Assembly: GCA_905221605.1 (NCBI GenBank)
Contig: CAJNDS010000087.1
Span: 48,104-112,103, forward strand
Reading direction: 5' to 3'
Length of the DNA: 64,000 bases
From: Symbiodinium natans
Lineage: Eukaryota; Sar; Dinophyceae; Suessiales; Symbiodiniaceae
In this document: piece by piece, positions 32,001 to 40,479 of the stretch
Layout: the number at the start of each line of letters is the position of its first letter
Numbering within the stretch: position 1 is the first letter of the stretch
Notes under the pieces: generated by a model
Seen by the model: the letters and a program-made list of their open reading frames with translations, nothing else
Databases searched by the model: none
Told to the model about the DNA's origin: nothing
Position numbers and translations under genes: made by a program

Positions 32001-35000
32001 TACTGTGAGCCTGCCTGCTCTTAGCTTTCAAACAAATTTCACACCACGGCTTGAACGGCAAGTGAGTGAGCTCATGCTCCAGCCTTTCTGTTAAAGTTGG
32101 CTCGCCGGGCTGCTTCAAGCCCTTCGGCCTCTGAGCCAAGTACTCTGGCTGAGCTGGCTCTGCTTCAAAGGCTTCAAGTGGCAACTTCTCAAAACAAGTA
32201 GCGCCAACAAAGTCTTGCGTCACTTCCTGCGTGCCGTATTTGCGCCACAAGTCAAAGTGCCACGTTGGCTCTGCATCAGGACGCATGATCAAAGTCATGC
32301 GCGCATTGCCCAACTCTTCTTCAAAGTGCGGGTCTTCTGGCACATACAAGGTGTTCCGAGACACGTAGTGAACACGAACCCAAAACAACTGAAAGTTCAG
32401 CCAACGGTCGTGCGTGAAGGCTTCTCCAGTTGCAGGGTCCTTCTCCGAAAGCTGTTCCACCAGGGCCTTCTGGAAGTCAGGCAAAGTGCCCGAAGCGGCC
32501 TGCGCCAAACGCAGACGGAAAGTGTCCTCTGCGGAATGGTCCTTTGGTGGTTTAGGCTTTTCTGCTAAAGTGTCTTGCGGTTGTGCGAGGGCTTTTGGAA
32601 CAGGTTGGGGAAAAGTTGACTGCTTGCCAGCGAGTCTACGACCCGTGGATTTGGAGGAAAGTTTAAAGACAGTACGACCAACAAAGCGTCCAGAAGACTT
32701 CCCTTTGGGATCTTTAGACGTTCGCCAGTTATCATGCAAAGTTTCTTTTCTGCCATCTTCGTACGTAAGGTAAGTGACACGCTCATCAGCTAAGGACTCG
32801 AGCTCAACTGGCCTATCTTTCGTCCCTTCAGGAGAAAAGAAAGTCGCTCTAGATCTTTTGTGTATTCTTGTGAGGGTGTTACCCGAAAGTTCCCAGCGAT
32901 CAGCATTGTAGTAAACGGGGTTAAACTGGGTTGGAGCAATCAAAGTACCTTGTTCATTGGAGTCGTGAAGAAGGTTGCAAACTTCAACAAACTCATCCTT
33001 GTTGAAAGCTCCCAAAGTAGGCCGAAGGAACAAAAGTGACCCTTGTCTGATTATTGGAACTTGGTTTCCATCAGGGGTTGAAAGTACCTGAGACTCTCTT
33101 GTCATCGTCACTTGAAAGCCTTGTCTCAAAAGTCTTCCAACCGAAACCACACAGTACGGTACGTCGCATACGTAAAAGTGAAGAAAGCAAGGCTGACCGT
33201 CAAAGTCAAGCTTCACAAGCCTTCTACCGTAAACCGTCAAGGGTTGACCCGAAATGGATCTCAAAGGCGGTGGCTTCCCTGAAAGTGGCAAAAGCGGCCA
33301 CTCCGAAGCAAAGTCCTGAGGACAGCAATGGGTCGCTGCTCCTGAATCAAAAAGTATCCAGGGCTCATTCTCGTCAAAGGTGGCTGCAACCAAATGTTCC
33401 TCCAAAGCATGATCCCGGAATGTCGTGTTCAGGTTCGACACTCCAAGATCGTACACACTGAAAAGTTTCTGAGGCACCGAGTCGTTTCGATTCAGCGAAA
33501 AGGTTTCCAACGGCGCCATGCCAACCGACGAAAAGGTCGCACGCTTCTCGCCATACGAAAAGTCAACATCACCAGTCAACATGCCTTCAAAACCAAACGA
33601 CTGACCAACACCAAAGTTGCCAAGCACGAGTGCCGACATCAAGAAAGAGCTCGGGGAAAGTGAGCTCTTGGCCTTAGGTTTGGGCGCTGCCTTGGAAAGT
33701 CCTGGAGGGGCTGTCACAGTGACAGCTGAAACTGGAGCCTGCTGAGCTCCATGCTGCAAAGTTGACTCTTCCTTAGGCTTCTGAGGCTGTTGCGGTGACA
33801 AAGTCTCCTTTGAGGAGGTGGCTTCAGGCCACCACTCATTCCAACCTGCAAAGTCCTGATACGAATACCAGTCCCAGGAATCCCACGAGGAATCCCAAAG
33901 TGAGTCATCCCATGACTCCCAACTCTCATCGAAAAGTGCTCCGACTGTCCACTCAGACCAGTCGTCCCAAGGGGCCTCACCAAAGTAAGACTCTTCTTCC
34001 TGGAGACCGTAAAGTTCACTCTCTTCTCCCTCAACAGCATTCACTCTGTTCAGCGGACACTTGCTAGCAAAGTGACCTGACTTACCACATGTCCAGCACA
34101 AGGCACTCGACGATGCCGAAGCACCCGACGACGAACCAAAGTTCTTTCCTTTGCCTTTGCTCTTTCCTTTCAAACTTCCGAAAAAGTTCCAGTGGGGGCC
34201 TTTCTTGCCTTTTCCTTTGCCTTTCATGGGACCAAAGTCCTTTCCTTTTCCTTTCTTTCCTTTGCCCTTTCCTTTTCCTTTTCCTTTCTTTCCTTTGCCC
34301 TTTCCTAGATACCCAATGTCCATGGGCGCTTGTCCGCCTCCTGCGAAAGTGGTCGAGGCAGAGGTCTGCGCTAACGGATTCACCAAAAGTCTAGACCTGT
34401 AGTACTCCAAGATGACCTCGCGAACCTGCTCATACGTTTGCAAAGTTTTGGCGTTCAAGCGAAGATGCTGCTGCAAAGCTCCTGTTGTCTTGTTCAGCAA
34501 AGTAGCTACCAAAACACCATCTGGCAAAGCTTGACCTGCCTGTTTCTCGTACTTCACCTTGATTGTTTCCCAAACGTTAAAGTCCTGCTCAAACGTGTTT
34601 GGACCAAACCTGAAATCCAAAAGTTGCGTGAGCAAAGCTGTCGACCTGGTTGCATCAGGCAAGGCAAACTTGTTGAAAAGTCTTCTCCAGGTCTCAAAGC
34701 CATTCGACCCGACGTTCTGACGAACGACAAGTTTCGCCGAATCCTTCACAAGCTGAGAAAGTAGATAATGCAACTTGCGACTGAAAAGTACACGACTACG
34801 CGTTGCATCAACATCCACATCACCTGTGTCCAAAGTTACTTCAAGGTGTGCATCTGTGAACTCGGTTGTCAAAGCTTCGGCATTGTCGAGCAAAGTCACT
34901 GCGCCTGCTTCGAACATCGAAATGTACGCTTTAAAGTTCCACGACCATTCTTCCCAGTCTGCAGGCTGACCGGAAAAGTTGTCTGGGAGAGGAAGCCTAA

Positions 35001-35040
35001 GCTTTCCTGCAAAGTCACCATCTTCTCCTAAAGCTGCCAT
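29089..35040 (-). CDS. Gag-pol polyprotein of the copia-type element
   Basis: One 1,983-codon frame. Residues 1-230 are gag-like. Residues 245-300 are a Gly/Lys linker (GKGKGKKGKGK). A CCHC zinc knuckle spans C315-C328 (CWTCGKSGHFASKC). A Trp/Asp-rich segment follows at 355-405. The protease active site is LFDSGAATH (563-571). The integrase zinc site is H989, H993, C1000, C1003, with D1026 and D1087 present. The position 35 residues after D1087 is Gly (GSVGN, G1123) instead of Glu. RT has VGDISTAFLHA (D1577) and YVDD (1658-1661). RNase H has DSDWAG (D1835), SSGEAELYA (E1876) and WTDS (D1912). The start lies 36 nt after the 5' LTR, leaving a very short leader. There are no frameshifts between gag and pol, typical of copia single-ORF elements. 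Confidence 0.95.
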   Translation of the reverse strand: MAALGEDGDFAGKLRLPLPDNFSGQPADWEEWSWNFKAYISMFEAGAVTLLDNAEALTTEFTDAHLEVTLDTGDVDVDATRSRVLFSRKLHYLLSQLVKDSAKLVVRQNVGSNGFETWRRLFNKFALPDATRSTALLTQLLDFRFGPNTFEQDFNVWETIKVKYEKQAGQALPDGVLVATLLNKTTGALQQHLRLNAKTLQTYEQVREVILEYYRSRLLVNPLAQTSASTTFAGGGQAPMDIGYLGKGKGKKGKGKGKGKGKKGKGKDFGPMKGKGKGKKGPHWNFFGSLKGKSKGKGKNFGSSSGASASSSALCWTCGKSGHFASKCPLNRVNAVEGEESELYGLQEEESYFGEAPWDDWSEWTVGALFDESWESWDDSLWDSSWDSWDWYSYQDFAGWNEWWPEATSSKETLSPQQPQKPKEESTLQHGAQQAPVSAVTVTAPPGLSKAAPKPKAKSSLSPSSFLMSALVLGNFGVGQSFGFEGMLTGDVDFSYGEKRATFSSVGMAPLETFSLNRNDSVPQKLFSVYDLGVSNLNTTFRDHALEEHLVAATFDENEPWILFDSGAATHCCPQDFASEWPLLPLSGKPPPLRSISGQPLTVYGRRLVKLDFDGQPCFLHFYVCDVPYCVVSVGRLLRQGFQVTMTRESQVLSTPDGNQVPIIRQGSLLFLRPTLGAFNKDEFVEVCNLLHDSNEQGTLIAPTQFNPVYYNADRWELSGNTLTRIHKRSRATFFSPEGTKDRPVELESLADERVTYLTYEDGRKETLHDNWRTSKDPKGKSSGRFVGRTVFKLSSKSTGRRLAGKQSTFPQPVPKALAQPQDTLAEKPKPPKDHSAEDTFRLRLAQAASGTLPDFQKALVEQLSEKDPATGEAFTHDRWLNFQLFWVRVHYVSRNTLYVPEDPHFEEELGNARMTLIMRPDAEPTWHFDLWRKYGTQEVTQDFVGATCFEKLPLEAFEAEPAQPEYLAQRPKGLKQPGEPTLTERLEHELTHLPFKPWCEICLKAKSRQAHSKKLSLRQPVLQMDFSFLSDKPGEEQVTILNVVDVLSNMALSVVIPTKARTPYSHAELRRFVLETGRTFGILQCDPEPALKAIAEAVTGEVGGLSLRSTPTGWKQAQGSVGNMQATLYGQIKALRLELLQRYQVDLSVHSALFTWLVRHAQWLVNRYLCNAAGTTAFERRWGKRYNGFICRFGETVLFRKQRVNKGKPAFERGVWLGKDTESEQHFVADSRGVYKTRSLKRLPPTQQSDVALLQSVTARPWDPTGAKVETDSFIFPMQQSEEATNLALPPSGQLSGPPEKGNDVPNYELSDPELEEALGLDGTEPVPARDDLSDLPEDYFSDVEQEPPLPPPEFEPPRLTLDEQTANAAQARSSTDAALPQPPGSRPRLSDESPASPTKRSTETFDVGTTKVQRINAVTFYSGRKRTPKPLCYLRVAAVTTKNDLEVPVAINQDERELLLMKTLENPYLWYETEFPLVEEVEGMKKEMKSMTTFDVFEEVHYKDIPQALLDKVISTRWVKVRKSDGTVRCRLVVRGYTQEVNDKDETFASTPSLTTLKLLLTLAVARGWHIAVGDISTAFLHAAVDDDFYVIPPLEFYPDGCTLWKLKKALYGLKHSPKLWQEHFASVMKKNGFRRVKSDPNLYVHETKQLYVLAYVDDLMFFGSKPDVELSVADLQKDLLLKMTGTLDEGQSVTFLGRELQRTNDAILVGMNPAYIDRMLETAGLSGCKPVLAPGTDTLRKQLNVEPLDAEAHKRYRRIVGQLLWLSSVRPDIMYAVKELSRGLSAPTSEHEAKAKHLLKYLAGTKNFSQRLQPTLQLSPQHKAIDINVYVDSDWAGCADSRRSTSGVSLFMLGANILSHSRTQATVALSSGEAELYAIGSGTADALFLKSLIEEAKLFPKANLCIWTDSNVGKSIVSRFGASRKTKHVELRFLYVQELVASGMVRVKKVLGTLNPADILTKYVPKETLHRHLPTFGFPL

Positions 35041-35061
35041 TCTACCAAAGTCCTAGAGCTT

Positions 35062-35076
35062 TCAGCTCCGCTACCA
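35062..35076 (-). promoter_or_regulatory. Primer-binding site, initiator-Met-tRNA-like
   Basis: Directly after the 5' LTR the sense strand reads TGGTAGCGGAGCTGA. The plus strand therefore reads GCTCCGCTACCA at 35,065-35,076, matching a tRNA 3' end with CCA. It resembles the TGGTA(T/G)C(A/G)GAGC site pairing with initiator-Met tRNA in copia elements. Confidence 0.8.
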
Positions 35077-35270
35077 TGCGAAATTGCGAGGTAGCCAAAG
35101 TCTACACAAACAACCCTAAAGTGATCGTGCAACCTCAGCCAACCTCAACACTCAAAGTTCCTATGATGCCTCGGCCTTTTCTCTCTGGGCAAAGTTGTGC
35201 TTGAGCCACCAAAGTGGCAGATCATGAGTAGGGCTCATCTGGGGAGGAAAAGTGTGATTATAATTTCACA
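35077..35270 (-). repeat. 5' LTR (194 bp)
   Basis: It is identical base for base to 27,136-27,329, with TG...CA ends in the sense direction. Transcription should start inside it and run toward lower coordinates. A weak AT stretch (AATTATAATC) near its 5' end is the only promoter-like feature. Confidence 0.95.
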
Positions 35271-35400
35271 CACACACACAAACAAACAAACAAACACACA
35301 CACACACCCACACCCACACCCACACCCACACCCACACGCACACGCCCACGCACACCCACACGCACACGCACACGCACACGCACACGCACACGCGCACGCA
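35271..35400. repeat. CA/CCCACA microsatellite, right half of the insertion site
   Basis: (CA)n, (AAAC)n, (CCCACA)n and (CACACG)n tracts run into the assembly gap. The tract is compatible with the one left of the retrotransposon. Confidence 0.9.
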
Positions 35401-35500
35401 NNNNNNNNNNNNNNNNNNNNNNNNNNNNNNNNNNNNNNNNNNNNNNNNNNNNNNNNNNNNNNNNNNNNNNNNNNNNNNNNNNNNNNNNNNNNNNNNNNNN
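35401..35500. other. Assembly gap (100 N)
   Basis: Exactly 100 N inside a microsatellite is a placeholder of unknown true length. Confidence 1.
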
Positions 35501-35578
35501 TTGCTTGATCATGTTCCCTACCAAACCACTCTCCCACCTCGTTGAGGGTTTGTGTTTTGTTCTCCTCGGCTTCTTCGA

Positions 35579-36013
35579 TTAAAGTTGTCCGAAGTTGCGT
35601 GATCTGCAAAGTAACGCTGGAAAATGTTCCGTTTGGAAAGCGATGATTTGGTGTTGTTGCCGCAGCTCCGACGCGAGATGTTGGTTGGCTTCGATAAACT
35701 GGTATCGTTGTGTAGCGATCTCTGATTCGAGCTGTGCAACGATCTCCTCGTGCTGCCGATTGGCTCCCTCTTCAACATTAGCGATTCTTTGATCATGAGC
35801 GTGTTCGGCGGCTTGGCGGAACCTCTGGTGTCTGTTTTCTGCTTCGGTTTCAAGTTCTCCTAGTAGCAACCTGGTTTGTTCCGGAGATTCACCGACCATG
35901 ATATTGTGCTGAAAGTTCTGTTGCAACTGTGGCGCGAACGGTGCGGCCCGCGAAAGGAGTTCGGGCGTTTGGCTCGAACACATTAGTGCCTGCTGCGCCC
36001 TCTTCCAGGGCAC
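35579..36013 (-). CDS. Hypothetical coiled-coil protein or exon
   Basis: A 144-codon frame has a long charged helical segment (EQTRLLLGELETEAENRHQR ... QHEEIVAQLESEIATQRY) with heptad-like spacing, predicting a coiled coil over residues about 45-125. An adjacent frame at 35,889-36,122 (DDMYPEGLSQPAPEQVGLNG) may be its upstream part with a frameshift or intron between them. It could be the gag of a retroelement or a host exon. Confidence 0.35.
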   Translation of the reverse strand: MPWKRAQQALMCSSQTPELLSRAAPFAPQLQQNFQHNIMVGESPEQTRLLLGELETEAENRHQRFRQAAEHAHDQRIANVEEGANRQHEEIVAQLESEIATQRYQFIEANQHLASELRQQHQIIAFQTEHFPALLCRSRNFGQL

Positions 36014-37389
36014 CGTTCAGACCAACTTGCTCAGGAGCAGGCTGCGATAAGCCCTCAGGATACATATCGTCAGATCCCGGTTGCCACTTCTGTGGGGACC
36101 AGCTCAGGGCTGTCTCCCACACACCACCGTTTGTCAGAGTAACCAGAGGACTCGGTAGAGCCTACGGCTGATAACCTATAGTTTGGGCAATCCACCAATG
36201 CAATCCGTTAAGCCATGGAATCAGGAGTCAGGAGTGGTCACTGGAATCAGGAGTGCGCATCAGATGACTCTTATTCACTCTCACTTCGCGTCAGTGCTGC
36301 GATTTGATTTGCGCTTCATTCCTACGCTGAAGGTTTACGAATGAAAAACAAAACAAAAAACTACAGTTAGTGTCTGATGTGAGGTTGGTTTTGCGGGCCT
36401 TGTTTTCTCCGGGGCTCTCTTCAAGCCATCAGGTGTCAGGCATTGCCCCGAAGGACATCTCAAGGGATACGGGCTCTTTATGTCCCGCGGCTATGGCGCC
36501 CAAGAGGGAAGACCATGCCCAATTCACACTTGACACCGAACAGTCTCGGGGGACTGTCACGTCACTGAATGCACTCCATCCGGGAGATCAGAAAACTCAA
36601 AATGTTCAGTGCATCTCTCAATAGGCTCAGTTTACTATTCAGGTCTGTGTTGCAGTCCAAGGCACCGATCAACAAAGCCGCTTTTTCATCAGGGGTGAAA
36701 TTCGGGCGAACACAGCGACGATCATCATAGGATGAAAACCATGCCTATGATGGTGTCACAAGCAGATGTATAAAGCAGGTACAGGGAACTGGCCAAGTTC
36801 CCCTTCCCATCCATGTCCACAGCTTCGTTGCAAGGACATGGATGCCACACGCCCCTGCTGACTGTGAGTATGTACTTCCTTGCGGAAAAAAGAACGGCTC
36901 CTGAAAGTGCAACGTACTTACTTACTTACATTTTGAGACTCAGGTTTCCCACACACAAATGCCCGTAAAAGGGTTGAGTTGCTTAGCCTTGTTTTTTACG
37001 AGACCAACAAAAAGACAAAATTGGATCAACTGCTGCGGCTCACGAGTTGTTGCGCCGCATAACCAAAAAGAAAAGCTTGATTCTAGGTAACTTGATAAAA
37101 GGTCTTATTGTTGTATGCTGTCTGTGAGATCAGGAATGGTCACTGGAATCAGGAGTCAGGAGTGGTCACTGGAATCAGGAGTGCGCATCAGATCACTCTT
37201 ATTCACTTTCACTTCGCGTCAATGCTGCGATTTGATTTGTGCTTCATTCCTACGTTGAAGGTTTACGAATGAAAAACAAAACAAAAACTACAGTTAGTGT
37301 CTGATGTGTGGTTGGTTTTGCGGGCCTTGTTTTCTCCGGGGCTCTCTTCAAGCCATCAGGCGTCAGGCATTGTGCCCCGAAGGACATCT

Positions 37390-37774
37390 CAAGGGTTACT
37401 TTGCGCAGGTAGAGACGCAATGGGCATCCAAGCTCGCCTCGGTTTCGGCGCAACTTGCCGCTGCAACCACTGGCGAGACTCCGGAAGGCATCATCGACCT
37501 GACAGAGGACGAGGTGGCAGAAGCCGCAAAAGCAGAGAGCGAAGTACGCATGGACGTAGACAGGGAGACCAAAGCCTTCGAGGCGCGTCAGCAATGCCTG
37601 ACAAGGGCCTTGAACACAGTCCTCAAGGATGCATCCGAGTCGGCAGCAAAAGCAGCGAACGATGCAAGGGAGCGCACCGCCCCAGGAAAAGCGAACAAGG
37701 GGAAAAGACAGACGAGTCGCCCCCTGGCTAGGCCTGTTTGTTTGCTTGCGAGAAGCAGGCAGGCCGTTTCATGA
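37390..37774 (+). CDS. Hypothetical acidic/coiled-coil segment in the long repeat copy
   Basis: From about 37,390 the frame reads FAQVETQWASKLASVSAQLA, then TPEGIIDLTEDEVAEAAKAE, then KANKGKRQ, with normal composition and an Ala/Glu-rich helix. It is present only in the second copy of the duplicated unit. Together with the following minisatellite it could be the gag-like part of an unclassified element. No domain was recognised. Confidence 0.35.
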
Positions 37775-37904
37775 CTCCGAAGCCGTTTTAGCCTTTCGCG
37801 GGTGCCATTCAGTGACCAACGATCCTGACTATGTTTCGCCGGCATGTGCAGCTTTTCTGGCGCTACAGCAACACCACGAAATGTGCTTTGAGGCGACTTC
37901 GTCG

Positions 37905-38942
37905 AGACATCAGCTCGCCGTTGCGCAAGGTGTCCCAGGTTCCGCAAATTCAGGTCAATTCCGGGTCGCAGCGCAGGCTGGTGCCGTTGCGCAAGGTGTC
38001 CCATATACAGGCTCAGGTCACTTCCCGGTCGCTGCGCAGGCTGGTGCCGTTGCGCAGGCTCAGGTCGCTTCCCGGTCGCAGCGCTGGTGCCGTTGTGCAG
38101 GGTGTTCCAGGTTCCGCAGGTTCAGGCCACTCCCCGGTCGAAGTGCAGGCTGGCGCCGTTGCGCAAGGTGTCCCAGGTTCCGCAGGTTCAGGTCACTTCC
38201 CGTTCCCAGCGCAAGTCGGTGCCGTTGTGCAAGGTGCCCAGGTGCCACAGGCTCAGGTCACTTCCCCGACGCTGTGCAGGCTGGTGCCGTTGCGCAAGGT
38301 GTCCCAGGTGGCACAGGCTCTGGTCGCAGCGTAGGTCGGTGCCATTGCGCAAAAGGTGTCCCAGGTTCCGCAGGCTCCGGTCACTTCTCGGTAGCGCAGG
38401 CTGGTGCCGTTGCGCAAGGTGTCCCAGGTGCCACAGGCTCAGGTCACTTCTCGGTCCCAGCACAGGCTGGTGCCGTTGCGCAAGGTGTCCCAGGTTCCGC
38501 GTTCAGGTCACTTCCCGTTCCCAGCGCAAGCCGGTGCCGTTGCGCGTGCCACAGGCTCAGGTCACTTCCCGGTCGCTGCGCAGGCTGGTGCCGTTGCGCA
38601 AGGTGTCCCAGGTGCCACAGGTTCAGGTCTCACTTCCCGGTCACTGCGCAGGCGGGTGCCGTGGCGCAAGGAGTCCCAGGTGCCACAGGCTCAGGTCACT
38701 TCTCGGTCCCAGCACAGGCTGGTGCCGTGGCGCAAGGAGTCCCAGGTGCCACAGGCTCTCGGTCCCAGCACAGGCTGGTGCAGTTGCGCAAGGTGTCCCA
38801 GGTGGCACAGGCTCACGTCACTTCTCGGTCCCAGCACAGGCTGGCGCCGTTGCGCAAGGTGTCCCAGGTGCCACAAGCTCAGGTCACTCCCCGGTCGCTG
38901 CGCAGGCTGGCGCCGCTGCGCAAGGTGTCCCAGGTGCACCGG
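37905..38942. repeat. 66-bp minisatellite, about 16 copies
   Basis: The phrase 'gccgttgcgcaaggtgtccca' variants begin near 37,917, 37,982, 38,152, 38,219, 38,285, 38,404, 38,470, 38,590, 38,659, 38,725, 38,848 and 38,914. Intervals are mostly 63-67 bp. As 66 is a multiple of three and the unit has no stop, several frames stay open for 190-460 codons, so the long frames do not prove coding. Confidence 0.9.
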
Positions 38943-39711
38943 TTATGGCGCCCAAGAGGGAAGACCATGCCCAATTCACACTTGACACCGAACAGTCTCG
39001 GGGGACTGACACGTCAATGAATGCACTCCATCCGGGAGATCAGAATCTTCAAAATCAAAATGTTCAGTGCATCTCTCAATAGGCTCAGTTTACTATTCAG
39101 GTCTGTGTTGCAGTCCAAGGCACCGATCAACAAAGCCGCTTTTTCATCAGGGGTGAAATTCGGGCGAACACAGCGACGATCATCATAGGATGAAAACCAT
39201 GCCTATGATGGTGTCACAAGCAGATATATAAAGCAGGTACAGGGAACTGGCCAAGTTCCCCTTCCCATCCATGTCCACAGCTTCGTTGCAAGGACATGGA
39301 TGCCACACGCCCCTGCTGACTGTGAGTATGTACTTCCTTGCGGAAAAAAGAACGGCTCCTGAAAGTGCAACGTACTTACTTACTTACATTTTGAGACTCA
39401 GGTTTCCCACACGCAAATGCCCGTAAAAGGGTTGAGTTGCTTAGCCTTGATTTTTACTAGACCAACAAAAAGACAAAATTGGATCAACTGCTGCGGCTCA
39501 CGAGTTGTTGCGCCGCATAACCAAAAAGAAAAGCTTGATTCTAGGTAACTTGATAAAAGGTCTTATTGTTGTATGCTGTCTGTGAGATCAGGAATGGTCA
39601 CTGGAATCAGGAGTCAGGAGTGGTCACTGGAATCAGGAGTGCGCATCAGATCACTCTTATTCACTTTCACTTCGCGTCAATGCTGCGATTTGATGGAAAA
39701 AACGGTTCCTT

Positions 39712-39883
39712 CGCACACACATACACACACACACACACACACTGCAACAAACACACACACACACACACACACCCACACACACAACACACACACACACACC
39801 CACCCACCCACCTGCCCTCCCACCCAGCCGGCCACGCACGCACGCACGTACGCACGCACGCACGCCCCACGCACGCACAAACA

Positions 39884-39915
<32 letters not shown>

Positions 39916-40157
39916 TGCACACATGCACACATGCACACATGCACACATGCACACATGCACACATGCACACATGCACACATGCACACATGCACACGCACAC
40001 GCACGCGCACCGCCACGCACACGCACACGCACACGCACACGCAACACACGCACGCACGACGCACACAACCAACACCACTCACGCACACGCACACGCACAC
40101 GCACACGCACACGCACAGCACACGCACACGCAACACACGGCACCACACACACACACA

Positions 40158-40201
<44 letters not shown>

Positions 40202-40415
40202 ACCCACCCACCAACCACCACCCACCACCACGACGTTGCACGCGCTCGCGCGCGCACTTCGCCCCGCACCCGCACCCGCACAGCGCCACGCACACAGCTT
40301 ACGCGCGCGCTCGCACGCGCACTGCCGCACGCGTACGCACGGCTGCACGCGCACACGCGCACGCACACGCGCACGCGCACGCGCACGCGCGCGCGCACGC
40401 GCACGCGCACGCACA

Positions 40416-40459
<44 letters not shown>
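39712..40459. repeat. Large compound CA microsatellite, ~750 bp
   Basis: Successive blocks are (CA)n, (CCCA)n, (CGCA)n, (ACATGC)n at about 39,913-39,992, (ACACGC)n, (CA)n, a CG-rich block and (CA)n. The ACATGC block has about 10 clean copies. All long frames here (Thr-His, Val-Cys strings) are artefacts. Confidence 0.95.
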
Positions 40460-40460
<1 letters not shown>

Positions 40461-40479
40461 CTTGTGCCCGCGCATTCGC

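Larger units (their letters stand above)
27136..35270 (-). mobile_element. Complete Ty1/copia-type LTR retrotransposon, 8,135 bp
   Basis: In the sense (minus) direction the order is 5' LTR, primer-binding site, gag-pol frame (integrase before RT, hence copia order), an extra 287-codon frame, a purine tract and the 3' LTR. The two LTRs are identical over 194 bp, so the insertion is recent or recently gene-converted. It lies inside a CA microsatellite with CACAC on both sides. The whole element is enriched for AAAGT on the plus strand, which stops at its borders. The frame is unbroken, but the integrase lacks the expected catalytic Glu. Confidence 0.93.
36220..39694. repeat. Two tandem copies of a large unit, the first lacking a 1.55-kb interior
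   Basis: Segment A ('ggaatcaggagtcagg' through 'gacatctcaaggg') occurs at about 36,220-36,471 and 37,147-37,396. Segment B ('tatggcgcccaagaggg' through 'gctgcgatttgat') occurs at 36,492-37,236 and 38,944-39,694, differing by few substitutions and a 6-bp indel. In copy 1, A joins B almost directly. In copy 2, a coding-like stretch and a minisatellite lie between them. This fits a tandem duplication with internal deletion, or a derivative copy of one element. Confidence 0.85.

Noticed and set aside
29265-34969. Many 60-135 codon plus-strand frames opposite gag-pol
   Set aside because: They are antisense shadows of the 1,983-codon frame and contain no motif.
35065-35076. tRNA gene 3' end (GCTCCGCTACCA)
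   Set aside because: No upstream cloverleaf exists. The match is explained as the retrotransposon primer-binding site.
37629-39020. 463-codon plus-strand frame
   Set aside because: Most of it is the 66-bp minisatellite, which is open in several frames on both strands. Composition (Arg/Val/Ser/Gln cycles) follows the repeat.
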